The notes: a model not told the origin generated them from the letters alone. A stretch of 8,066 bases of DNA from an uncultured Erysipelotrichaceae bacterium (GCA_937917505.1 CALDMQ010000288.1:1-8066); one strand, 5' to 3'. Shown: positions 1-6,110, numbered from the stretch's first letter. Program-made: numbers and translations.

Positions 1-848
1 ATTTAAATACTTCTCGTTTCCAAACTGGTGTATCTGTTGTTCCTGATTTTTCTAAAGATAATACAGACCGTAATCGTACATCTCCATTTGCTTTTACAGG
101 AAATAAGTTTGAATTTAGAGGAGTAGGATCTTCTCAATCTATTGCTGGCCCAAATACAATTTTAAATTCTATTTTAGCGATTGAAATGGAAGAAATGGCT
201 AAGGAAATAGAAAATGGAAAAAAACCAATTCAAGTGATTAAAGAATTCTTAACTCAACACCAACGTATTATTTTTAATGGTGATGGTTATTCTACAGATT
301 GGGAAAAAGAAGCAAAACAACGAGGTTTAGCAAATCATAAAACAACTGTAGAAGCTATGGAATGTTTAAAAAATCAAAAAAATATTGATATGTTATCGCA
401 TTTAGGTGTCTTAAGCGAGATTGAAATTGCTTCTCGTTATGAAATTTTATTAGAAAATTATAATAAAACATTACGTGTAGAAGCACTAACAGCTTTAAGA
501 ATGGCGCAAAATCAAATTTATCCAGCATCTGTGCGTTATTTAAAAGAAATCGCAATGACTTCTGCATCAGTTAAAGAAAATGGTATCAATAATCATTATT
601 TAGTTGATGATGTACAGGATTTGAGTGAATTATTAGGTGCAATGAAAGAAGAAATGATTAATCTTCAAGTCATGATTGATAAAGCGGAAAATACTAATGG
701 TAATGTGAAAGAAAAAGCAATTGTTTGGAAGGAAGATGTTTTACCTGCAATGGATACATTGCGTGCAGTTGTGGATAATATTGAAACAAAGGTTGATGAA
801 AAATATTGGCCTATGCCAAGTTATGTGGATTTATTGTTTGGTATTTAA
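1..848 (+). CDS. glnN: Type III glutamine synthetase, C-terminal part (5' truncated by window edge)
   Basis: This gene makes glutamine from glutamate, ammonia and ATP in the cytoplasm, as a large (about 700-residue) type III glutamine synthetase. Only the last 281 codons are present; the frame is open from base 3 to the left edge, so the ATG at 186 is internal and not the start. The family signature DRNRTSPFAFTGNKFEFR is read at about 66-119, followed by GSSQSIAGPNTILN, which belongs to the catalytic domain. The remainder is the helical C-terminal region typical of type III enzymes (RYEILLENYNKTLRVEALT, then YPASVRYLKEIA), ending PSYVDLLFGI. It stops at TAA 846-848, just before a strong terminator, so it ends its transcription unit. 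The frame is intact over the visible part. Its promoter and any nitrogen control lie outside the window. Family assignment is very secure. Confidence 0.96.
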   Translation, partial: LNTSRFQTGVSVVPDFSKDNTDRNRTSPFAFTGNKFEFRGVGSSQSIAGPNTILNSILAIEMEEMAKEIENGKKPIQVIKEFLTQHQRIIFNGDGYSTDWEKEAKQRGLANHKTTVEAMECLKNQKNIDMLSHLGVLSEIEIASRYEILLENYNKTLRVEALTALRMAQNQIYPASVRYLKEIAMTSASVKENGINNHYLVDDVQDLSELLGAMKEEMINLQVMIDKAENTNGNVKEKAIVWKEDVLPAMDTLRAVVDNIETKVDEKYWPMPSYVDLLFGI

Positions 849-856
849 TAATGAAG

Positions 857-889
857 AAGGAATATTTGTTTAGTGAATATTCCTTTTTT
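857..889 (+). terminator. Intrinsic terminator after glutamine synthetase gene
   Basis: A perfect 10-bp stem is formed by AAGGAATATT (857-866) and AATATTCCTT (876-885) with a 9-base loop, followed by a T-run (884-889). It lies 8 bases after the glnN stop codon and separates that gene from the PTS cluster. Confidence 0.88.
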
Positions 890-928
890 GTTAAAATATA
901 AACTTTTTTGTAAGGGGATACATTGATT

Positions 929-1024
929 TTGGAATAAATATCAGGGCTGTATAAACACGCTATATCATTGTTTACAAACATTTTTGTAGAAAATATTCCA
1001 ATAATCATTCTGTAATCTTGGAAT
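929..1024. repeat. TTGGAAT-type repeats upstream of the PTS promoter
   Basis: The 257-base gap between glnN and the PTS gene contains no supportable ORF. It holds TTGGAATA at 929-936, the inverted copy TATTCCAA at 994-1001 and TTGGAAT at 1018-1024. The last two form an inverted repeat (ATTCCAA, 16 bases, TTGGAAT) with half-site centres about 23 bp apart, near two helical turns. A separate short palindrome TGTTTACAAACA sits at 969-980. Such an arrangement could be an activator or repressor operator, for instance for the RpiR-type protein encoded downstream, but AT-rich DNA produces such repeats by chance and no binding site is proven. Confidence 0.35.
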
Positions 1025-1041
1025 TTATACCATATGCTGTA

Positions 1042-1070
1042 ATGTACTTTTCTTTTATGTAAATTATAAT
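1042..1070 (+). promoter_or_regulatory. Probable promoter of the PTS IIC gene
   Basis: A perfect -10 hexamer TATAAT lies at 1065-1070, with a second overlapping TATAAT at 1070-1075. The -35 is poor: ATGTAC at 1042-1047 has the right 17-base spacing but matches TTGACA weakly, which would fit a promoter needing an activator. Transcription would begin at about 1077-1082, inside the cre site. Confidence 0.6.
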
Positions 1071-1074
1071 ATAA

Positions 1075-1091
1075 TTGTAAACGCTTTATAA
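1075..1091 (+). promoter_or_regulatory. Catabolite-response element (cre), CcpA operator
   Basis: TTGTAAACGCTTTATAA closely matches the Gram-positive cre consensus (TGWAARCGYTWNCW-like), including the central CG and near-palindromic flanks; the main deviation is TAT where TAC is usual in the right arm. It starts directly after the -10 elements and covers the predicted transcription start, a position where CcpA binding represses. This places the PTS IIC gene, and probably the genes reading through behind it, under glucose repression. Confidence 0.75.
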
Positions 1092-1105
1092 GGGAGGAAA
1101 AGGTT

Positions 1106-2401
1106 ATGGAAAGTTTTACAAATTATATTGAAACTCATTTAGTGCCTGTTGTTTCTAAAATTACTAACTTAAGGTATTTTCAGGCCTTACGTAATGGGTT
1201 TATGGTTATTATGCCATTAACAATTATTGGATCTATTTTTATGTTAATTACTGATTTCCCATTAGCAGGTTATCCAGAATTTATGGCAAGTAATTTTGGA
1301 GCTGATTGGGCAAGTTTTATTGAACCAGCTTATCGTGCGACTTTTAATATGATGGGTTTTATTTTTGTTGGGACAATGGCTTATAAATTGGCTGAAAGTT
1401 ACGAGATGGATTCTTTAACATCTATGGTTTTAGCTTTAGTTGCATTTGTTGTTGTAACACCTACAAGAATGACTACTGAAGGTGGGGAAACTTTAAGTAA
1501 AGTTTTATCTATGACATGGCTTGGGACACAAGGTGTTGTGACTGCAATATTTACAGCTATTATTACAGTAGAAACAATTCGTTTCTGTGTGAAAAATAAT
1601 TTAATGATTCATATGCCAGATTCAGTACCAGATATGGTTTCTAAATCATTTAGTGCTTTAATTCCTGGTGTTATTTTAGTTTTTATTATGTTAATTATCA
1701 ATGGTGTGGGTGTTGTATTAGCGGGATCTATCCATGATTTAATTTATAATATCATTCAAGTGCCTTTACAAGGTTTAACAGCAAGTTTATTTGCAATTGT
1801 AATTGTTGCAGCATTAAACGGATTCTTATGGTGGTTTGGTATTCATCCAACTGTTGTTAACTCAATTATTAATCCATTCTTAATTGCTAATGCTGATGCA
1901 AATCAAGCTTTAACTACAGCTGGAAACTTAACTTTAGAGACTGGTAACATTGGTACAATTCAAATGATAGACCAATTTGCGACTCTTGGTGGTGCAGGTA
2001 TGACAATTGGATTGATTATTGCAATGTTACTTGTAGCAAGATCTTCTCGTTTGAAAACAATGTCTAAATTAGCAGTTGTGCCTTCATTGTTTAATATTAA
2101 TGAACCATTGGTGTTTGGTTTACCAATCGTATTTAACCCATTAATGTTAATACCAATTACAATTGCTCCAATTGTTTCTGTTTTAATTTGTTATGCTTCT
2201 ATTAGTATTGGATTTATGCCACTATTTACAGGGGTTATGGCTCCATGGTCAACACCACCTCTTGTTGGTGGATTCTTAGTGGCAGGTTGGCAAGGCGCTG
2301 TTACTCAAGTAGTTGCAATTGCTGCATCTGTTCTTGTTTACTATCCATTTGTCAAAGCATTAGATAATCAATACCGTAAAGAAGAATCAGTAGAAAAATA
2401 A
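1106..2401 (+). CDS. PTS sugar permease, EIIC component, Lac/cellobiose family
   Basis: This is an integral membrane permease that moves a sugar across the membrane while it is phosphorylated by a cognate EIIB. The 431 residues are a complete EIIC of the Lac family (CelB/LicC/LacE type, usually 420-450 residues in stand-alone form). Family landmarks are the N-terminal RNGFMVIMPLTIIGS segment (about residues 29-43), the WWFGIH motif (W242-H247) with the conserved histidine region, and NINEPLVFGLPIVFNP starting at N330 with E333, the sugar-binding signature. Many hydrophobic segments run throughout. There is no fused EIIA or EIIB domain and none is encoded nearby. The start is fixed by AGGGAGG at 1091-1097, 8 bases before ATG. 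A cre site and promoter lie immediately upstream. The regulator gene follows after 41 bases with no terminator between. The substrate is probably a beta-glucoside or disaccharide such as cellobiose, but specificity cannot be read from the sequence. Confidence 0.93.
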   Translation: MESFTNYIETHLVPVVSKITNLRYFQALRNGFMVIMPLTIIGSIFMLITDFPLAGYPEFMASNFGADWASFIEPAYRATFNMMGFIFVGTMAYKLAESYEMDSLTSMVLALVAFVVVTPTRMTTEGGETLSKVLSMTWLGTQGVVTAIFTAIITVETIRFCVKNNLMIHMPDSVPDMVSKSFSALIPGVILVFIMLIINGVGVVLAGSIHDLIYNIIQVPLQGLTASLFAIVIVAALNGFLWWFGIHPTVVNSIINPFLIANADANQALTTAGNLTLETGNIGTIQMIDQFATLGGAGMTIGLIIAMLLVARSSRLKTMSKLAVVPSLFNINEPLVFGLPIVFNPLMLIPITIAPIVSVLICYASISIGFMPLFTGVMAPWSTPPLVGGFLVAGWQGAVTQVVAIAASVLVYYPFVKALDNQYRKEESVEK

Positions 2402-2411
2402 AAGAAAACTA

Positions 2412-2420
2412 TGATATAAT
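2412..2420 (+). promoter_or_regulatory. Extended -10 promoter for the RpiR-family gene
   Basis: TGATATAAT is a perfect extended -10 (TGnTATAAT) in the 41-base gap between the permease and regulator genes. No good -35 is seen at the usual spacing. The start codon is 22 bases downstream, so the leader would be about 16 nt. The regulator may therefore be transcribed independently as well as by readthrough from the PTS promoter. Confidence 0.6.
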
Positions 2421-2442
2421 ACTCATACGAGGAGTGTTATCT

Positions 2443-3219
2443 ATGAATTATAAATTTGTTTCTAATCTATCCTTACATATATCTCAAAATTCAAATAATC
2501 TCACGCCAATGGAAAATAAAATGCTTCAAGATTTATTGAAAAAAAGAAGCAATTTTACATTTGATTGTTTTACAATTGCTTATGTTGCAGAACAATTGAA
2601 TGTCAGTACAACAAGTTTATATCGTTTATCTAAGAAACTCGGATACAATAGTTTTGCATTAATGAAAGAAGATTATTTTGCGAAAAATGAATCTATAGAT
2701 GAAGAAAATGAAGATCATAGTTATCAAACAATGATTTCTAATACTTATCGTTTAGTGAAAAGAGATATACATCAAGATATGTTAGAATCATTAGCGAAAG
2801 CTCAAAGAATTACAATTTATGGAATGGGAATGAGCAGATATATTTCTAAAATATTTGAAATCAAATTACAGCTCGGTGGTTTCTTTGTTCAATCTTATGA
2901 TGACTCTCGTTATATGAAGATTTCTTCACAATCATTAGAAGAAGAAAAGGATATTGTTATTGTCTTATCAAGAAGTGGCTGTCCACCTGAATTGATAGGG
3001 GCAATGTTTGAAGTCAATAAAAGAAAAGTTCAATCTATCTTAATAACAGAGACGAATAGTTCACCAATAGAAAGTATGGCAACTTATGTTGTCCATACTT
3101 CCTATGCTTTAGATAATGATAGTGATATTGATACAAGAATAAATACACATATTGCTTTAGATATGTTAACAAGTGAATTGTTGAATTATAAGAAAGGATT
3201 GAAGGAAAATGAAGAATGA
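2443..3219 (+). CDS. RpiR/MurR-family transcriptional regulator (HTH + SIS domain)
   Basis: This is a cytoplasmic DNA-binding protein, expected to control sugar genes in response to a phosphosugar. The 258 residues show the standard order: an N-terminal HTH_6 domain (about 1-75) with the recognition region TIAYVAEQLNVSTTSLYRLS, a linker, then a SIS phosphosugar-binding domain (about 105-240). SIS landmarks are IYGMGMS (G127-S131) and the phosphate-loop-like LSRSG (S176-G179). The start is ATG 2443, placed 8 bases after GAGGAG (2429-2434). An upstream in-frame GTG at 2434 is rejected because it overlaps that ribosome binding site. The 3' end overlaps the next gene by 11 bases, showing translational coupling with the MalY-type gene. 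By position it most likely regulates the adjoining PTS permease; whether it activates or represses, and its effector, are unknown. Confidence 0.92.
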   Translation: MNYKFVSNLSLHISQNSNNLTPMENKMLQDLLKKRSNFTFDCFTIAYVAEQLNVSTTSLYRLSKKLGYNSFALMKEDYFAKNESIDEENEDHSYQTMISNTYRLVKRDIHQDMLESLAKAQRITIYGMGMSRYISKIFEIKLQLGGFFVQSYDDSRYMKISSQSLEEEKDIVIVLSRSGCPPELIGAMFEVNKRKVQSILITETNSSPIESMATYVVHTSYALDNDSDIDTRINTHIALDMLTSELLNYKKGLKENEE

Positions 3220-4376
3220 TTTTGATGAAATATTAGCTAGAAGAGGAAATGGTTCTTTGAAATGGGATGATGAATATATTCAAAAGAGATTTCAAATAAC
3301 AGATACTCAAAAAATTTATCCATTGTTTATTGCAGATATGGATTTTTGTATGGATCAGGGCATTAAAGAAAAAATGTTAGAATCTTTACAAAATCCTGAT
3401 TTTGGATATTTTCATGTGCAAGATTCATTCTTTGAAAGTATTGTGGGATGGTATCAAGATATTCATCAAATCAATATTCAAAAAGACTGGATTGTACCTT
3501 CGATTGGAACAATATCAACACTTCATTTGTTATGTGATATGCTAGCAAAAGATAAAGGTATTGTCATTATGACACCTGTATATGGTCCTTTTTTAAATTG
3601 TAGTAAGATAGGTCACCCAATTGAAGTACCACTTTTATATGAAAACCACCGTTATCATATAGATTATCAAGGATTAGAAACTCAATTTCAAGAAAATGAT
3701 GTCAAAGTTTTATTGATATGTCATCCACATAATCCAGGTGGTGTCATGTGGAGTTATGATGAGTTAGAAAGATTGGTTGATTTGTGTAAAAAGTATCATG
3801 TGATTATATTGGTTGATGAAATACATGGTGATTTATGTTTGAATAATCATGAATTTGTATCTATGATTGAATTATCGTCACAATATGATTATTGTATCAA
3901 CATCTCCAAATAAAACATTTAATATTTCAGGTTTAACAACATCTTTCGTTTTATGTCAAAATGAAGATTTAAGACAACGTTTTGTTCAATACTTAGATCG
4001 ATTACATATAAGCTGCAATCGTTTAGGGCTTCAAATGATAGAAAATGTTTATACTTATGGAAAAGAATGGTATCAAAGTTTAGTGGAGTATATACAATCA
4101 AATATGGATATGACAAAAAAATATCTTGATCAAAATCATATTGAATATATGGAACCTGACAGTGGATATTTGATTTGGATACGATTAGATATTGAAGATA
4201 TTGATAAGTTTGTTTTAGATTTAGCAAAAGAGACACATGTTTTAATAGAAACCGGTTCACGTTTTGTGGATTATTATCAAGGTTGGGTTCGTATCAATAT
4301 TGCAACAAGTCGACATTTAATAAAAGAAGCATTAGAATTATTTGTGAGTTATTATCAAAAATACATAACAAAATAA
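3209..4376 (+). pseudogene. MalY/PatB-type PLP-dependent aminotransferase / C-S beta-lyase, split by a frameshift
   Basis: The family (fold type I PLP enzymes, E. coli MalY and B. subtilis PatB) cleaves C-S bonds of cystathionine or cysteine conjugates, giving pyruvate, ammonia and a thiol. The reading frame from ATG 3209 carries ADMDF (A42-F46), TPVYGPF, HPHNPGG (from H172) and DEIH (D203-H206), then ends prematurely at TAA 3911-3913. The next frame, open only from 3867, continues with PNKTFNISGL, containing the PLP-binding lysine (AAA 3912-3914), and the carboxylate-binding arginine region VRINIATSR to TAA 4376. Removing one base around 3887-3893 gives one 388-residue protein with K235 and R361. 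This matches the roughly 387-390 residues of PatB and MalY and reproduces their spacing between the DEIH and KTFN motifs. As written, neither half can be active: the first lacks the lysine. The start overlaps the regulator gene by 11 bases, with AAAGGA at 3193-3198. A sequencing error, a true pseudogene and recoding all remain possible. Confidence 0.88.
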
Positions 4377-4381
4377 AAATG

Positions 4382-4412
4382 AGAAGTAACTTTGTTTGTT
4401 ACTTCTTTATTT
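4382..4412 (+). terminator. Intrinsic terminator after the MalY-type gene
   Basis: AGAAGTAAC (4382-4390) pairs with GTTACTTCT (4398-4406) around a 7-base TTTGTTT loop, followed by the U-rich TTATTTTAT. It closes the PTS/RpiR/MalY unit. Its loop and right arm overlap the -35 of the next promoter. Confidence 0.85.
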
Positions 4413-4425
4413 TATATGTTATAAT
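4396..4425 (+). promoter_or_regulatory. Promoter of the GNAT acetyltransferase gene
   Basis: TTGTTA (4396-4401) serves as a plausible -35, followed by an 18-base spacer and TATAAT (4420-4425), with the extended element TG at 4417-4418. The start codon is 21 bases after the -10, giving a leader of about 15 nt. The -35 lies in the upstream terminator hairpin. An ATTCCAA at 4427-4433 falls at the predicted transcription start. Confidence 0.72.
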
Positions 4426-4446
4426 AATTCCAATAGGAGTGTGATT

Positions 4447-4911
4447 ATGATGGAAATAAGATTATATATGCCAAGTGATTTACAAGATGTGATGACTTTA
4501 TTTTATGATAATATTCATCAAGTTTGTGCGAATGATTATACGCCAGAGCAATTAGATGCTTGGGCACCTTTAAATCCAGATGTTTATAGATGGGAATCTT
4601 CTTTAAATCGTAATCATGTGATTGTTGTTGAAGATGAAGATCACTTGATTGGATTTGGTGATGTTGGAGAAACAGGTTACTTAGATCGCCTTTATGTACA
4701 TCAAGATTATATTCATCAAGGGGTTGGAAGTTTGATTGTAGATCAGTTAGAAAAATATGCCAAAGCGAAAGGAATTCGTGCAATGAATACTGCGGCTTCA
4801 GTGACATCTAAACCGTTTTTTGAAAAGAAAGGTTATGTGATGTTAAATGAAGAAGTGGTTGAAAGACGTGGTGTAAGAATGAGAAGGTATTTAATGGAGA
4901 AGATATTATAA
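4447..4911 (+). CDS. GNAT-family N-acetyltransferase, YafP-like
   Basis: This is a cytoplasmic acetyltransferase that transfers the acetyl group of acetyl-CoA to an amine; the acceptor is unknown. The 154 residues cover one GNAT domain. Conserved motif A is seen as LDRLYVHQDYIHQGVGSLIV, with the pyrophosphate-binding QGVG at residues 91-94. The segment YTPEQLDAWAP near residue 40 and the C-terminal SVTSKPFFEKKGY followed by VVERRGVRMRRYLMEK resemble E. coli YafP, where the same blocks occur in the same order. No dinB or toxin-antitoxin genes are nearby, unlike the YafP context. AGGAG at 4435-4439 sets the start at ATG 4447 (7-base spacing); ATG 4450 is a near-equal alternative. An upstream in-frame start at 4396 is rejected because it lies in the terminator and promoter. 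The gene has its own promoter and terminator, so it is a single-gene unit. Confidence 0.9.
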   Translation: MMEIRLYMPSDLQDVMTLFYDNIHQVCANDYTPEQLDAWAPLNPDVYRWESSLNRNHVIVVEDEDHLIGFGDVGETGYLDRLYVHQDYIHQGVGSLIVDQLEKYAKAKGIRAMNTAASVTSKPFFEKKGYVMLNEEVVERRGVRMRRYLMEKIL

Positions 4912-4928
4912 TTCTCCATTTTCTTTTT
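4893..4928 (+). terminator. Intrinsic terminator overlapping the end of the GNAT gene
   Basis: AATGGAGAA (4893-4901) pairs perfectly with TTCTCCATT (4912-4920) around a 10-base loop, followed by TTCTTTTTG. The left arm encodes the last residues of the acetyltransferase and its TAA stop (4909-4911) lies in the loop. Confidence 0.82.
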
Positions 4929-4958
4929 GTGAAAGTTTTTTATTTTATAAATGCTTTT

Positions 4959-4967
4959 TGGTATAAT
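4959..4967 (+). promoter_or_regulatory. Extended -10 promoter for the YczE-like gene
   Basis: TGGTATAAT is a perfect extended -10 element. No clear -35 is present in the T-rich stretch upstream. Transcription would begin at about 4974, so the ATG at 4951 in the same frame lies upstream of the transcript and cannot be the start. Confidence 0.65.
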
Positions 4968-4986
4968 GAAAACAATTTGGAGGACA

Positions 4987-5637
4987 ATGATGGGGAAGAA
5001 TGTAAAAAGATATATATTAGTTATTTTAGGATTTATGATTGTAGGAACTGCTTGTGCCTTTACTTTAAAAGCGAATATTGGTGTTGGTGCTTGGGATGCT
5101 CTTGCAAAATCATGCGCTGATATTGTAGGATTGGAAGTAGGAACTGCAGGTATGATTTTTAATAGTTGTTGTGTGGTTGGACAAATGTTAATTTTAAGGA
5201 AAGATTTTAAATTTGTTCAATTGTTACAATTACCTTTAAGTGTGTTGTTAGGAACAGTGGTTAATTTTGTGTTGTATGACTTGCTAGTTTTCCCTTTCGA
5301 TTCTTATGTGGGTGGTATTATTATGTATATATGTGCAAGTACAGTTGCGGCTTTTGGAGTTGCAATTATCATGTTATTAGATGAAGTGACTTTTGCATTA
5401 GAAGGATTTTGTATGGCACTCACAAAACTTATACCAATTAAATTTTCTTTAATGCGTCAATTAGCTGATGTTATGAGTATTCTTGTGATTGTTATTTTAA
5501 CGTTTGCATTTGATCTTTCTTGGTCAATTGGACTTGGGACAATTATTGGTATGCTCACATTTGGACCAACACTGGGTATTTTTATGAAATTATTTAAACC
5601 AATACTTAAAAAATATGATTTATTAAACTATGAATAA
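4987..5637 (+). CDS. YczE/YitT-like multi-pass membrane protein of unknown function
   Basis: This is a predicted integral membrane protein of about 216 residues, the same size as B. subtilis YczE (about 215). The family landmark is the first hydrophobic segment followed by LKANIGVGAWDALAKSCADI and GLEVGTAGMIFNSCCVV; related proteins carry a G-x-G-x-WD motif here. About five to six hydrophobic segments follow, the last containing IGLGTIIGMLTFGPTLGIF, then a charged tail ending KKYDLLNYE. No catalytic residues are recognised and the substrate or role is not known. GGAGG at 4979-4983 points to ATG 4990 (6-base spacing) or ATG 4987; the longer form from 4951 is rejected because the promoter -10 lies inside it. 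The gene stands alone between two terminators and converges with the VanZ-like gene. Family assignment is moderate to good; function is unknown. Confidence 0.82.
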   Translation: MMGKNVKRYILVILGFMIVGTACAFTLKANIGVGAWDALAKSCADIVGLEVGTAGMIFNSCCVVGQMLILRKDFKFVQLLQLPLSVLLGTVVNFVLYDLLVFPFDSYVGGIIMYICASTVAAFGVAIIMLLDEVTFALEGFCMALTKLIPIKFSLMRQLADVMSILVIVILTFAFDLSWSIGLGTIIGMLTFGPTLGIFMKLFKPILKKYDLLNYE

Positions 5638-5660
5638 AAGGTAGGGAGTCCTACCTTTTT
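5636..5660. terminator. Bidirectional terminator between convergent genes
   Basis: AAAAGGTAGG (5636-5645) pairs perfectly with CCTACCTTTT (5650-5659) around the 4-base loop GAGT. The A-run on one side and T-run on the other give U-tracts in both directions. The stem includes the last bases of the YczE-like stop codon and the TAG stop (5651-5653, complement) of the VanZ-like gene. Confidence 0.88.
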
Positions 5661-6064
5661 CTATATTTGATTATAAAATAATAAATAATAGATATAAAAC
5701 AAGCACCACTAGTATCAATTAACACATCTGTAAACTGACCAGCCCTGCCACCAATAAATAGCTGATGTATTTCATCACTGCATGCATAAGCAAAAGAACA
5801 GAATATTGAATAAAAAAGAACTTGTTTCATTGTCAATTGATAATGAGAAAATGCATAAATAAATGTCAAACATAAAAGAGCATATTCACTCATGTGAGCA
5901 CTTTTACGAATAATCAATTCAGGAATTGTCATATGTAGATGTGTTTGAATCCACAAAACAATCTGTTGACTTAAACCTGAAGATTCATTACCAGTTTGAT
6001 TTGAAAAGCTAAATATAATGACCATAAGAATAATTGATGGAATAAAGTATCTTAATTTTTTCAT
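5651..6064 (-). CDS. VanZ-like family small membrane protein
   Basis: This 137-residue membrane protein matches the VanZ-like family. VanZ itself gives low-level teicoplanin resistance by an unknown mechanism, but most chromosomal members are uncharacterised, so no resistance is inferred. The visible signature is an N-terminal membrane segment (about residues 7-21) followed by FSNQTGNESS, then IRKSAHMSEYALL and SDEIHQLFIGGRAGQFTDVLIDTSGA, the two most conserved blocks of the family, and a final membrane helix before the basic tail KYRKR. Length fits the compact (120-170 residue) members. The start is supported by GAGGTG (complement of 6070-6075), 5 bases before ATG. It has its own promoter, which overlaps the terminator of the upstream beta-glucosidase gene, so it is probably a separate unit. 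There are no van genes nearby. Confidence 0.9.
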   Translation of the reverse strand: MKKLRYFIPSIILMVIIFSFSNQTGNESSGLSQQIVLWIQTHLHMTIPELIIRKSAHMSEYALLCLTFIYAFSHYQLTMKQVLFYSIFCSFAYACSDEIHQLFIGGRAGQFTDVLIDTSGACFISIIYYFIIKYRKR

Positions 6065-6081
6065 ACATACACCTCATAGCT

Positions 6082-6110
6082 ATTATAAAAGGACTTACCT
6101 TTCAAGGCAA
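6082..6110 (-). promoter_or_regulatory. Promoter of the VanZ-like gene
   Basis: On the minus strand, TTGCCT (complement of 6105-6110) and TATAAT (complement of 6082-6087) are separated by exactly 17 bases. The -10 is perfect and the -35 matches TTGACA at four of six positions. The ATG is 17 bases downstream. Both elements lie inside the terminator of the preceding gene. Confidence 0.7.

Noticed and set aside
186..188. ATG as start of a separate 220-residue gene
   Set aside because: The same frame continues upstream to the window edge with the conserved type III glutamine synthetase motifs, so this ATG is an internal Met.
969..980. TGTTTACAAACA palindrome as a second cre site
   Set aside because: It lacks the central CG characteristic of cre and is short enough to arise by chance in this base composition.
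811..1008. Minus-strand frame of 65 codons across the glnN end and the intergenic region
   Set aside because: It runs through the glnN terminator hairpin, has no supported ribosome binding site, and its product shows only the Ile/Lys/Tyr/Asn bias of AT-rich non-coding DNA.
2434..2436. GTG start for the RpiR-family gene
   Set aside because: It overlaps the GAGGAG ribosome binding site; ATG 2443 has ideal spacing and the family's usual N-terminus.
3867..4376. Independent 169-residue gene starting at TTG 3867
   Set aside because: It lacks a ribosome binding site and encodes exactly the missing C-terminal half of the MalY-type enzyme, including the PLP lysine.
4447..4911. GNAT gene as the toxin of a toxin-antitoxin pair
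   Set aside because: It has no adjacent small DNA-binding antitoxin gene, has its own promoter and terminator, and resembles YafP rather than TacT-type toxins.
5651..6064. VanZ-like gene as part of a glycopeptide resistance cluster
   Set aside because: No vanA/H/X/R/S-type genes are nearby and VanZ-like proteins are widespread in Firmicutes without resistance.
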